A stretch of DNA of 64,000 bases from Streptomyces pactum. GTDB lineage: Bacteria > Actinomycetota > Actinomycetes > Streptomycetales > Streptomycetaceae. Position numbers and translations under genes: made by a program. The DNA lies in the NCBI RefSeq assembly GCF_016031615.1, contig NZ_JACYXC010000001.1, positions 5,456,001 through 5,520,000 of the forward strand, read 5' to 3'. Positions 35,759 to 44,539 of this stretch are shown here, piece by piece. Under the pieces are notes generated by a model. It was given only the letters and a program-made list of their open reading frames with translations. It was not told the origin of the DNA and did no database searches. Every line of letters begins with the position of its first letter. Positions within the stretch are counted from its first letter, which is position 1.

Positions 35759-36920
35759 ATGGAATTCGTCATCCTTGCTGTAGCCATCGCCGTGGTCGCG
35801 CTCGCCGCGATCAGCGGGCTCGTCGTCAGCGGCCGCAAGAAGAAGCAGCAGCTGCCCCCGGCCCCGCCGCCGAGCACCCCGTCCGTCACCGCGCCGCCCA
35901 CCGAGCCGCACGTCGGCGAGGAGGCGGAGACCCCGCGCGAGGAACCTCGCCGGAGCCTCGGGCTCGGCGATCGAGATCCCCGAACCCACCGCCGGCCGCC
36001 TGATCCGGCTGCGCGCCCGGCTCGCCCGCTCCCAGAACACCCTGGGCAAGGGCCTGCTGACGCTGCTCTCCCGGGAGCACCTCGACGAGGACACCTGGGA
36101 AGAGGTCGAGGACACCCTGCTCACCGCCGACGTCGGTGTCGCCCCCACCCAGGAGCTGGTGGAACGGCTGCGCGAACGCGTCAAGGTGCTGGGCACCCGC
36201 ACCCCCGAGGAACTGCGCGGCCTGCTCCGCGAGGAGCTGCTGCTGCTGATCGGCACCACGGCCGACCGCACCGTCCACACCGAGAGCGGCGTCGGCCCCG
36301 GCGGCGAGGAGAAGCCGGGCGTCGTCATGGTCGTCGGGGTCAACGGCACCGGCAAGACCACCACCACCGGCAAGCTGGCCCGCGTCCTGGTCGCCGACGG
36401 CAAGTCCGTGGTGCTGGGCGCCGCCGACACCTTCCGCGCCGCCGCCGCCGACCAGCTCCAGACCTGGGGCGAGCGGGTGGGCGCCCGCACCGTCCGCGGC
36501 CCCGAGGGCGGCGACCCCGCCTCGATCGCCTTCGACGCGGTCAAGGAGGGCATCGCCGAGGGCGCCGACGTGGTGCTCATCGACACCGCCGGCCGACTGC
36601 ACACCAAGACCGGCCTCATGGACGAGCTGGGCAAGGTCAAGCGGGTCGTGGAGAAGCACGGCACGGTGGACGAGGTGCTCCTGGTGCTGGACGCCACCAC
36701 CGGGCAGAACGGCCTGATCCAGGCCCGGGTCTTCGCCGAGGTCGTGGCCATCACCGGCATCGTGCTGACCAAGCTCGACGGCACCGCCAAGGGCGGCATC
36801 GTGATCGCGGTCCAGCGCGAGCTGGGCGTACCGGTCAAGCTGGTCGGCCTGGGCGAGGGGCCGGACGACCTGGCGCCCTTCGAGCCGGAGGCGTTCGTGG
36901 ACGCGCTCATCGAAGGCTGA
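35759..36920 (+). pseudogene. ftsY: Signal recognition particle receptor FtsY, apparent +1 frameshift
   Basis: Starts ATG 35759 (SD gaggg). One frame encodes the N-terminal anchor (MEFVILAVAIAVVALAAI), basic stretch GRKKK and acidic linker up to EETPREEP. The N and G domains (SAIEIPEPTAGRL..., LLSREHLDEDTWEEVEDTL, GTP-binding GVNGTGKTTTTGKLA, DTAGRL, TKLDGTAKGG) lie in another frame from about 35955 to TGA 36920. One extra base between ~35945 and 35965 explains it (the length is 1 modulo 3). Corrected, the protein is ~386 aa, shorter in the acidic linker than typical. FtsY is essential, so sequence error is more likely than loss. Confidence 0.85.
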
Positions 36921-36956
36921 GCCACGTGCCGGCGGGCACCCCGCGCCGGCACCGGC
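36921..36956. other. Spacer after ftsY
   Basis: Short GC-rich spacer leading into the bidirectional terminator. Confidence 0.4.
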
Positions 36957-37007
36957 GGCAGGGCCCCGCCCGGCACGTCCCACCGACGTGCCGGGCGGGG
37001 CCCTGCC
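36957..37007. terminator. Very long bidirectional terminator ftsY / prim-pol
   Basis: Perfect 23-bp stem with a 5-nt loop (CCACC at 36980-36984), 36 nt after the ftsY stop and facing the convergent prim-pol gene. The strongest hairpin in the window. Confidence 0.85.
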
Positions 37008-37395
37008 CGTGTCCGGGGCCGCGGCGTGCCGGGCGGACGCGGTGCGGCACCGGGGCCCGGCACAGGCGCGGCGCCGCCCGGATCCCTCGTGCGGGCCGCA
37101 GGGGCCCTGGCACGGCCCCGGCGCCGCGCGCCGACGCCGGGGGATCTTTCGTACCGGCGTGGTGCCCGGTGGCCCGTGGGGCCGGGCAACCGGGTCGTAC
37201 CGGCGGGGCGCCGGGAGCGTCCGTGGGGCGGGCAGGGAAGGGGCGCGGGCGCGACGCCCGGGGGCGCAAGGAGATGCGGGCCAGGGAGCGCGGGCGCGCC
37301 CCCGGGGAGTGCGCGGGCGCGGCACCGGCGGAAGTCCTGGCAGCGGGCTCTGGGGGTGCTCGGGCCCACCGGGGAGGTGTGCGGCGCGCGGGCCC
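37008..37395. other. Non-coding spacer before the prim-pol stop
   Basis: About 390 nt of GC-rich DNA with no recognisable gene on either strand. Confidence 0.5.
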
Positions 37396-38085
37396 TCAGG
37401 CGGCGGCCGAGCGCTGGCAGACGTAGGCGAGGGTGCCCAGCAGCAGCCGGGCCTCCGGGGGGCACGCCGCGGTGTCCAGCGCCGGCGGGCGCAGCCAGCG
37501 CACCGGGCCCATGCCGCCGAGGTCGGAGGGCGGGGCGGTGAGGTGGTCGCCGGGGCCCAGGCAGCGCAGGTCGAGGTCGGCCCCGTCCCAGCCCATCCGG
37601 TACAGCAGCCCGGGCAGCTCACCGGCCGCCCCGGGGGCGACGAAGAACTGGGTGCGGCCGTGCGGCGTCACCGCGACCGGCCCCACCGGCAGCCCCATCC
37701 GCTCCAGCCGGACCAGCGCCCGGCGGCCGACGCGCTCGGCCACCTCCAGGACGTCGAAGGTACGGCCGACCGGCAGCAGCACCGCCGCACCCGGCACCTC
37801 CGCCCAGGCCGCCACCGCGTCGTCCCACGCCGTCCCGGCCGGCACCGCACGGGCGAACGCCAGCGGGTGCGCCCCGGGGGTGGTGCACGACGGCTGGCCG
37901 CAGGAACATTCACCCCGGCTCGCGCCGGCGCCCGAACGGCGCACGGCCCGCGCACCCGGCACCACGTCCCACCCCCACAGCCCGGTGTATTCGGCCACGG
38001 TGGTGGCGACGGAGCTCCGGCCGCGGCGTCGCGGGCCGGACGGCTTGTCGAGAATGCCGAGGATGCCGCCGATGGTGAAGCCCAT
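37396..38085 (-). CDS. Bifunctional DNA primase/polymerase (prim-pol) domain protein
   Basis: 229 aa from ATG 38085 with SD GGAGGGGG. After a basic N-terminus it has features of the prim-pol N-terminal domain used in actinobacterial chromosomes and plasmids: GLWGWDVVPGARA, CSCGQPSCTTPGAHPLAF (cysteine/histidine knuckle), WAEVPGAAVLLPVG and FDVLEV (metal-binding aspartate). No helicase domain, so it is a short standalone form found next to nsdA in Streptomyces. Function in the host unproven. Confidence 0.88.
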   Translation of the reverse strand: MGFTIGGILGILDKPSGPRRRGRSSVATTVAEYTGLWGWDVVPGARAVRRSGAGASRGECSCGQPSCTTPGAHPLAFARAVPAGTAWDDAVAAWAEVPGAAVLLPVGRTFDVLEVAERVGRRALVRLERMGLPVGPVAVTPHGRTQFFVAPGAAGELPGLLYRMGWDGADLDLRCLGPGDHLTAPPSDLGGMGPVRWLRPPALDTAACPPEARLLLGTLAYVCQRSAAA

Positions 38086-38486
38086 GCCCCCTCCAACGGG
38101 TCGCTTTCGTCGATGGTTACGAGACGGAGTGCGATGACCACGCTGCGTCGCGCCACCAGGGCGCCGCTGGGGTGTGACCGGAGAGGTGGTGTGCCGCGAC
38201 CCGCGCGCCCCCGTGGCGGTGTCGCGCGCCGTTTGCCGATCACCCCCGGTCAAGTGAATCGTGCGCCACGCGGCGGCAGTTCATTCGAAGGGGTGGCGAA
38301 TGGTGGCGTTTCCCGGAAGCGCGTCGCCGGTACGGTGATCACGGGGTTACTTTCGGTACACGAACCAGGGTGCCGGTCCGGGCGGACGGGTATGCCACAG
38401 GCATACGGCGGCGCCGGTCGACCGGTCTCCGGATGGCTCGAAACCGGCCCGGCCGACGACAACTCGCCGCCACGGAAGGCATTCTG
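38086..38486. other. Divergent intergenic region prim-pol / nsdA
   Basis: About 400 nt, less GC-rich than average. It contains a dyad CATTCG-9 nt-CGAATG (38282-38302). I could not place promoters with confidence. Confidence 0.5.
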
Positions 38487-40011
38487 ATGGCCAATCAAGA
38501 AAACTCGTGGAATGGGGGCGTTCCCGTGGGCGGCGGCAACGGCGGAAGCGCTGACAAGCGCCCCAACGCTTCGTTGGGGTCGTGGTTCGCGCGCAGCGGC
38601 TGGTCGAAGGGCGAGCTCGCACGCCAGGTGAACCGCAGGGCGCGCCAGCTGGGCGCCCACCACGTCAGCACCGACACCTCCCGGGTGCGCCGCTGGCTCG
38701 ACGGCGAACAGCCCCGCGAACCGATCCCGCGCATCCTCTCCGAACTGTTCTCCGAACGGTTCGGCTGCGTGGTCGGCATCGAGGACCTCGGCCTGCGCCC
38801 GGCGCACCAGTCCCCGTCGGACTCCGGGGTCGACCTGCCCTGGGCCGGGCCGCAGACGGTCTCCCTGCTCAGCGAGTTCTCCCGCAGCGACCTGATGCTG
38901 GCCCGCCGGGGCTTCCTGGGCACCTCCCTGTCGCTGGCCGCGGGCCCCGCCCTGGTCGAGCCCATGCAGCGCTGGCTCGCCCCCCGCACCCGCCCCGGCG
39001 GTGCCGCCGCAGGCCGGCCCCGACCGCGCCCGCCGCCCCGCCCGGCTGTCCCAGCCGGAGCTGGAGCTGCTGGAGGCCACCGCCGTGATGTTCCGGCAGT
39101 GGGACGCGCAGTGCGGCGGCGGGCTGCGCCGCAAGGCCGTGGTCGGCCAGCTCCACGAGGTGACCGACCTGCTCCAGGAGAACCACGGCCCCAACATCGC
39201 CAGGCGCCTGTTCACGGTCGCCGCGGAGCTGGCCGAGCTGGCGGGCTGGATGAGCTACGACGTCGGGATGCAGCCCACCGCCCAGAAGTACTTCGTGCTC
39301 GCCCTGCACGCCGCTCGGGAGGCGGGCAACCGGCCCCTGGGCTCGTACATCCTCTCCAACATGAGCCGCCAGATGATCCACCTGGGGCGGCCGGACGACG
39401 CGCTGGAACTCATCCACCTCGCGCAGTACGGAAGCCGGGAGAGCGCCACCGCCCGCACCCAGGCGATGCTCTACGCCATGGAGGCGCGGGCCTACGCCAA
39501 CATGGGCCAGCCCAGCAAGTGCCACCGCGCGGTGCGGATGGCCGAGGAGACCTTCGGCGAGTGCTCCGACGCCGACAACGACCCGGACTGGATCCGCTTC
39601 TTCTCCGAGGCCGAGCTCAACGCCGAGAACGCCCACTCCTTCCGCGACCTGGCCTACGTCGCGGGCCGCAGCCCCACCTACGCCGGCCTCGCCACCCCCT
39701 TCATGCAGCGGGCCGTGGACCTCTTCGGCGCCGAGGCGGAGAAGGAGGACGGGCACCACCGCTCGTACGCGCTCAACCTGATCGGCATGGCCACCGTCCA
39801 CCTCCTGCGGCGTGAACCCGAGGCCGCGGCCGACGTCGCGGGCAAGGCCCTGCCGCTGGCCAGGCGCATCCGCTCGGAGCGGGTCAACAACCGGCTGCGC
39901 AAGACCGTCAGCACCGCCGTCCGCGACTACGGGGACGTGCGGGCCGTCATCGACCTCAGCGAGGACCTCGCCCAGCAGATGCCCGACTCCGCCGAACCCC
40001 TGGCGGTCTGA
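38487..40011 (+). pseudogene. nsdA: NsdA (negative regulator of differentiation), apparent +1 frameshift
   Basis: Starts ATG 38487 with SD ggaagg at 38474-38479. The first frame encodes the HTH-like N-terminus (GSWFARSGWSKGELARQVNR, VSTDTSRVRRWLDGEQPREP) up to LVEPMQRWLAP. From about 39001 the conserved remainder (LSQPELELLEATAVMFRQWD, RRKAVVGQLHEVTDLLQE, then TPR-like helices with YVAGRSPTYAGLA) is in the next frame to TGA 40011. One extra base near 38990-39005 accounts for it; corrected length ~507 aa, as in S. coelicolor (about 500). NsdA represses sporulation and antibiotic production. If the lesion is real, the strain should be derepressed. Confidence 0.85.
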
Positions 40012-40566
40012 CCGGCGCCCGGCCCCGGCCGGCACCCGCCGCCCCGCGACCCCGGCCGCGGCGAGCACCCCGAACAGCCCGACTCGGCTCCCTCACGCCA
40101 GGTCATCCGGGTGCCCGCCGCGGCCGGCCCCGTCCCCGGGCGGGCCCGGCGGTCCGCGCGGCCCGGCCCCGGGCGGTCGCCGGCCGGAGCGGCGCGGGAC
40201 CGGTGTCTCCCGGGACGCTCCCGGAAGGCCCCGACCGGACGGCCGACCCTCCTGGCGGTCCGGCGCCGGAACCTCCCGCCGAGCCACGGCCGGATCCGCA
40301 CCTGCCGGCCCCGGCCGGTCCGGCTCCCGCCCGGTCCGGCTCCCCGCCCGGCGGGGGTGCCGGCCGTCCCCGGTGCGGTCCGGCCGCCGCACGGCACGGC
40401 GCGACGGCCGGTACGGCGCGGCGGGGTGCCGCGCCACCCGCCGACACCCCGCCCCCCAGGGCGGGGGCACGGGCGGCCCCGGCCCGAGGCCGACGCCGGT
40501 GTGCCCGGGCCGGCCGTCGCGGGTGTGCCGGGTCGTTCACCCGTCCGTAACGCCCCCGTGCGCTTC
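40012..40566. other. Non-coding region nsdA-amtB
   Basis: About 550 nt, GC-rich. Open frames on both strands give P/R/G-rich translations and are not believed. The GlnR box follows. Confidence 0.5.
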
Positions 40567-40604
40567 GTCACCCCGGTGAAACACCGGGTGGCGGCGGCGG
40601 AAAC
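40567..40604 (+). promoter_or_regulatory. GlnR box upstream of amtB
   Basis: GTCAC (40567-40571), 6 nt, GAAAC (40578-40582), 6 nt, TGGCG (degenerate a-site, 40589-40593), 6 nt, GAAAC (40600-40604). The two GAAAC b-sites are exactly 22 nt apart, the canonical GlnR arrangement. It lies 81 nt before the amtB start. Confidence 0.8.
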
Positions 40605-40685
40605 CCCCGCACGCGAGCCTCGTGGCGGAAACCGGCCCGTCCCCCTCGTACCGATCCCGGGCCGCCGCTTCGAGGAGGTCCCGCG

Positions 40686-42201
40686 TTGAATGGCGCAGAC
40701 ACCGCGTTCGTCCTGATCAGTGCCGCGCTCGTGATGCTGATGACCCCCGGCCTGGCCTTCTTCTACGGCGGCATGGTGCGGGTCGGCAGCGCCCTCAACA
40801 TGCTCATGATGTCGTTCGTCTCGCTGGGCGTCGTCAGCGTGCTGTGGGTGCTCTACGGCTACTCCCTCACCTTCGGCGACGACATCGGCGGGCTGCTCGG
40901 CGACCTCGGCCACCTCGGCATGCGCGGCGTCCCGCCGGAGGCGCTGACCGGGGGCGAGGAGGGCGTCCCGGTCCTCGCCTTCGCCCTCTTCCAGCTGATG
41001 TTCGCGGTGCTCACCCCCGCCCTGATGAGCGGCGCGCTGGCGGACCGGGTGAAGTTCGGCGCCTGGGCGCTGTTCATCGCGCTGTGGGTCAGCGTCGTCT
41101 ACTTCCCGGTCGCTCACTGGGTCTGGCACCCCGACGGCTGGCTGTTCCGCCTGGGGGTCATCGACTTCGCCGGCGGCACCGCCGTGCACATCAACGCCGG
41201 CGCCGGCGCGTTCGCCGCCGTGCTGGTGGTGGGCGGGCGCATCGGACGCACCGCGGAGCCGGCGCGCCCGCACAACCTGCCCCTGATGATGCTGGGCGCC
41301 GCCCTGCTGTGGTTCGGCTGGTTCGGCTTCAACGCAGGCTCCGCGCTCGCCGCGAACGGGACCGCGGCCACCATGGCCTTCAACACCCAGGTCGCCGCCG
41401 GCGCCGCGATGCTCGGCTGGCTCGGCCACGAGCGCCTCCGGCACGGCGCGGCCACCACGGTCGGGGCCGCCTCCGGCGCCATCGCCGGCCTGGTCGCCAT
41501 CACCCCCGCCGGCGCCGCCGTCAACGCCCCGGGCGCCCTCGCCATCGGCCTGACCGCGGGCGCCGTCTGTGCCTGGGCGGTGAGCTGGAAGGACCGCCTG
41601 GGCCACGACGACTCGCTGGACGTGGTCGGCGTCCACCTGGTCGGCGGCGTCGTGGGCACCCTGCTGGTCGGCGTACTGGCCACCGGCGGCGCCGCCGGGG
41701 CCGGACAGCTGGCCAGGCAGGCGGCCGGCGCCCTGTCGGTCACGGCCTTCTCCTTCGCGGCCTCCTGGCTGCTGGCGAAGCTGGTCGACGCCACCGTAGG
41801 CTTCCGGGCCACCGAGGAGGACGAGCTGAACGGGGTGGACGGCGCATTCCACGCCGAGACCGCCTACGATCTCGCACCGGCCGGCGCCCCGGGCCGCCCG
41901 GCCGCCGCGCCCGCCCCCGCCCGTCCCGCGGCGCACGCTCCCGCGCACCCTGCGACGGCTTCCCCCGCCCACCCGGCGGTGTCCTCTCCCGCCCACCCGG
42001 TGGTGTCTGCTCCCGCCCACCCGGCGGTGTCTGCTCCCGCCCACCCGCCGACGGATGTGCCGGCCAGCCCCGCGGCTTCCGGCCACCCCGCCGCCCCCCG
42101 CCCGGTCCGCCCGCCCCGCGGTCCCCGTCCGCAGCCCCGCGTCCGCCCGTACCACCGGGTCCGGCCGTACCGCGGCGTCCGCCACCGGCCTGGCCGACTG
42201 A
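40686..42201 (+). CDS. amtB: Ammonium transporter AmtB (C-terminal end uncertain)
   Basis: TTG 40686 with SD gaggagg (40672-40678). Eleven membrane segments; FFYGGMVRVGSALNM, the periplasmic gate WVWHPDGWLFRLGVIDFAGGTAVH, the first pore histidine HINAGAG, WFGWFGFNAGSALAANG and the second pore histidine in VVGVHLVGGVVGT. The natural C-terminal tail begins EEDELNGVDGAFHAETAYDL (to ~41875). This frame then stays open through the terminator at 42277-42317 and 266 nt into ffh (to 42800, 704 aa), which is implausible. A +1 shift in the repeat-rich tail would stop it at TGA 42199-42201, just before the terminator; I use that as the likely end. glnK and glnD, normally next, are absent. Confidence 0.85.
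41964..42053 (+). repeat. 24-bp tandem repeat in the amtB tail
   Basis: Units start at 41964, 41988, 42012 and (partial) 42036, encoding PAHPAVSS/PAHPVVSA/PAHPAVSA in the amtB frame. Close to where a frameshift is suspected. Confidence 0.85.
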
Positions 42202-42276
42202 CCGGCCGCGCGCCGGTGGCCCGCCACCCGGGCCCAGCGCACCCGCGACCCCACACCCCCACATCACCCCCCCACC

Positions 42277-42317
42277 GGCGCCCCCGCCGCCCCGCCGAAG
42301 CGGGCGGCGGGGGCGCC
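42277..42317 (+). terminator. amtB terminator
   Basis: Perfect 16-bp stem (ggcgcccccgccgccc / gggcggcgggggcgcc) with 9-nt loop, 76 nt after the proposed amtB stop and 218 nt before ffh. Confidence 0.85.
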
Positions 42318-42534
42318 ATGAGCGCCGGCGCCGTCCGCGCCCCCGGACGCGGCCCGCCGGCCCCAGGGGCGCACCGGTGGCCCCGGGGGCGCGCCTCACC
42401 GCCCGCCGCGCCCCCCGCCCCTCTCCGCCCGCACCCCCCGTTTCCCCGGCGGGCGGGGACGCTTCACCGCCGGGCCGGATACCCTTGGAGGCCGACCACC
42501 GACCCGACATCCGACCGAAGGATTCGCGACCACC
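42318..42534. other. Spacer amtB-ffh, no glnK or glnD
   Basis: About 220 nt. Contains the ffh SD (gaagga at 42517-42522) and no trace of PII (GlnK) or uridylyltransferase (GlnD) coding sequence, which occupy this position in S. coelicolor. Confidence 0.6.
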
Positions 42535-44091
42535 GTGTTCGATACCCTCTCCGACCGCCTCGCAGCGACATTCAAGAACCTCCGGGGCAAGGGCCGCCTG
42601 TCCGAGGCGGACATCGACGCCACGGCGCGCGAGATCCGCATCGCCCTGCTGGAAGCCGACGTGGCGCTGCCCGTCGTCCGCGCGTTCATCAAGCAGGTCA
42701 AGGAACGGGCGCTGGGCGCCGAGGTCTCCAAGGCGCTCAACCCCGGCCAGCAGGTCATCAAGATCGTCAACGACGAGCTGGTCGCGATCCTGGGCGGTGA
42801 GACCCGCCGTCTCCGCTTCGCCAAGCAGCCGCCGACGGTGATCATGCTCGCCGGTCTGCAGGGTGCCGGTAAGACGACGCTCGCCGGAAAGCTGGGCCGC
42901 TGGCTGAAGAACCAGGGCCACAGCCCGCTGCTGGTCGCGTGTGACCTCCAGCGCCCCAACGCCGTCAACCAGCTCGCGGTGGTCGCCGAGCGCGCCGGGG
43001 TGGCCGTGTTCGCCCCCGAGCCGGGCAACGGCGTCGGTGACCCGGTCCAGGTCGCCCGGGACTCGATCGACCACGCCAGGACCAAGCTCCACGACATCGT
43101 CATCGTGGACACCGCCGGCCGCCTGGGCATCGACCAGGAGATGATGCAGCAGGCCGCGGACATCCGCGACGCGGTCCAGCCGCAGGAAGTCCTGTTCGTC
43201 GTCGACGCCATGATCGGCCAGGACGCGGTGAACACCGCCGAGGCGTTCCGCGACGGCGTCGGCTTCGACGGCGTGGTGCTCTCCAAGCTCGACGGCGATG
43301 CCCGCGGTGGTGCCGCGCTGTCCATCGCGCACGTCACCGGCCGCCAGATCATGTTCGCCTCCAACGGCGAGAAGCTGGACGACTTCGACGCGTTCCACCC
43401 GGACCGGATGGCGTCCCGCATCCTCGGCATGGGCGACATGCTCAGCCTCATCGAGAAGGCCGAGCAGACCTTCAGCCAGGCCGAGGCCGAGAAGATGGCG
43501 GCCAAGCTGGCGAAGGGCCCCAAGGAGTTCACCCTCGACGACTTCCTGGCCCAGATGGAACAGGTCAGGAAGATGGGCAGCATCTCCAAGCTGCTCGGCA
43601 TGCTCCCCGGCATGGGCCAGATCAAGGAGCAGATCAACAACCTCGACGAGCGGGACGTGGACCGCACCGCCGCCATCATCAAGTCGATGACGCCGGCCGA
43701 GCGCCAGGACCCGACGATCATCAACGGCTCCCGCCGCGCCCGTATCGCCAAGGGCTCCGGCGTGGACGTCAGCGCGGTGAAGAACCTGGTCGAGCGGTTC
43801 TTCGAGGCCCGCAAGATGATGTCCCGGATGGCCCAGGGCGGCGGCATGCCGGGCATGCCGGGGATGCCCGGCATGGGGGGCGGCGCCAAGCGCAAGGGCA
43901 AGCAGCAGAAGAAGGCCAAGGGCAAGCAGCGCAGCGGCAACCCGCTCAAGCGCGCCCAGCAGGAGCAGGAGGCCGCCGCCCGCCGGGCCGCCGCCGCCGA
44001 GAGCGGCGCGTTCGGGCTGCCCGGCGCGGGCGAGGACCCCGGCTCCTTCGAACTGCCCAAGGAGTTCAAGGACCTGCTGCCCCCCAAGTGA
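42535..44091 (+). CDS. ffh: Signal recognition particle protein Ffh
   Basis: 518 aa from GTG 42535. N domain (FDTLSDRLAATFKNLRGKGRL), G domain with GLQGAGKT at 107-114, DTAGRLGID and SKLDGDARGGAAL, and a methionine-rich M domain (LGMLPGMGQIKEQ, then KMMSRMAQGGGMPGMPGMPGMGG) that binds SRP RNA and signal peptides. Works with FtsY, also in this window. Its own terminator follows. Confidence 0.97.
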   Translation: MFDTLSDRLAATFKNLRGKGRLSEADIDATAREIRIALLEADVALPVVRAFIKQVKERALGAEVSKALNPGQQVIKIVNDELVAILGGETRRLRFAKQPPTVIMLAGLQGAGKTTLAGKLGRWLKNQGHSPLLVACDLQRPNAVNQLAVVAERAGVAVFAPEPGNGVGDPVQVARDSIDHARTKLHDIVIVDTAGRLGIDQEMMQQAADIRDAVQPQEVLFVVDAMIGQDAVNTAEAFRDGVGFDGVVLSKLDGDARGGAALSIAHVTGRQIMFASNGEKLDDFDAFHPDRMASRILGMGDMLSLIEKAEQTFSQAEAEKMAAKLAKGPKEFTLDDFLAQMEQVRKMGSISKLLGMLPGMGQIKEQINNLDERDVDRTAAIIKSMTPAERQDPTIINGSRRARIAKGSGVDVSAVKNLVERFFEARKMMSRMAQGGGMPGMPGMPGMGGGAKRKGKQQKKAKGKQRSGNPLKRAQQEQEAAARRAAAAESGAFGLPGAGEDPGSFELPKEFKDLLPPK

Positions 44092-44134
44092 GTCCCGGGG
44101 TGCGGCGGACCACTCCCGCCGCGCCCGGAACGAG

Positions 44135-44165
44135 CGGGCGGCGTGCCACCGCGGCACGCCGCCCG
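44135..44165 (+). terminator. ffh terminator
   Basis: Perfect 13-bp stem CGGGCGGCGTGCC / GGCACGCCGCCCG, 5-nt loop. Confidence 0.85.
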
Positions 44166-44526
44166 TCGGCTTGTCCGCCGGCACGGCAGCCGGCGCGCGG
44201 CCCGCGGCTCCCCGAGCCCCGTTCGGCCGGTGCCGGGGCGTGAGGCGCGGCAGGGCGCCCGGAGCCGGCGCGTACCGGCACCCCCGCGCCGGAGCGCACC
44301 CGCCGGCACGGGCCCGCCGGAGCCGGGCGCGCACCGCCGGAGCCGGCGCGTACCGCCGCCACCGCGTACCCCCGCACCCACCGCGCACGGCGCACGGTGG
44401 GCCGGTCACCCCGCGTCCGCCGGAGCCGGGCGGGGGCCCGCGGAACTCCGGCCCCAGGGGCAGGGCGGGCCGCCGCCCGGCGGCCCGCCCGCGCCGCCCG
44501 ATTCACGGTTACCGCACCGGCCGCCG
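44166..44526. other. Non-coding region ffh-proS with short degenerate repeats
   Basis: About 360 nt. The word CGGAGCCGGCGCGTACCG recurs (near 44258 and 44338) with a third degenerate copy (GGAGCCGGGCGCGCACCG) near 44318. No gene seen. Confidence 0.55.
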
Positions 44527-44532
44527 TACGAT
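44527..44532 (+). promoter_or_regulatory. -10 hexamer for proS
   Basis: TACGAT ends 7 nt before ATG 44540; leaderless transcript likely. Confidence 0.45.
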
Positions 44533-44539
44533 CGGCGCC

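Noticed and set aside
41934..42200. Remnant of glnK in the amtB tail
   Set aside because: No PII motif in any frame; the segment is a 24-bp proline/histidine-coding repeat.
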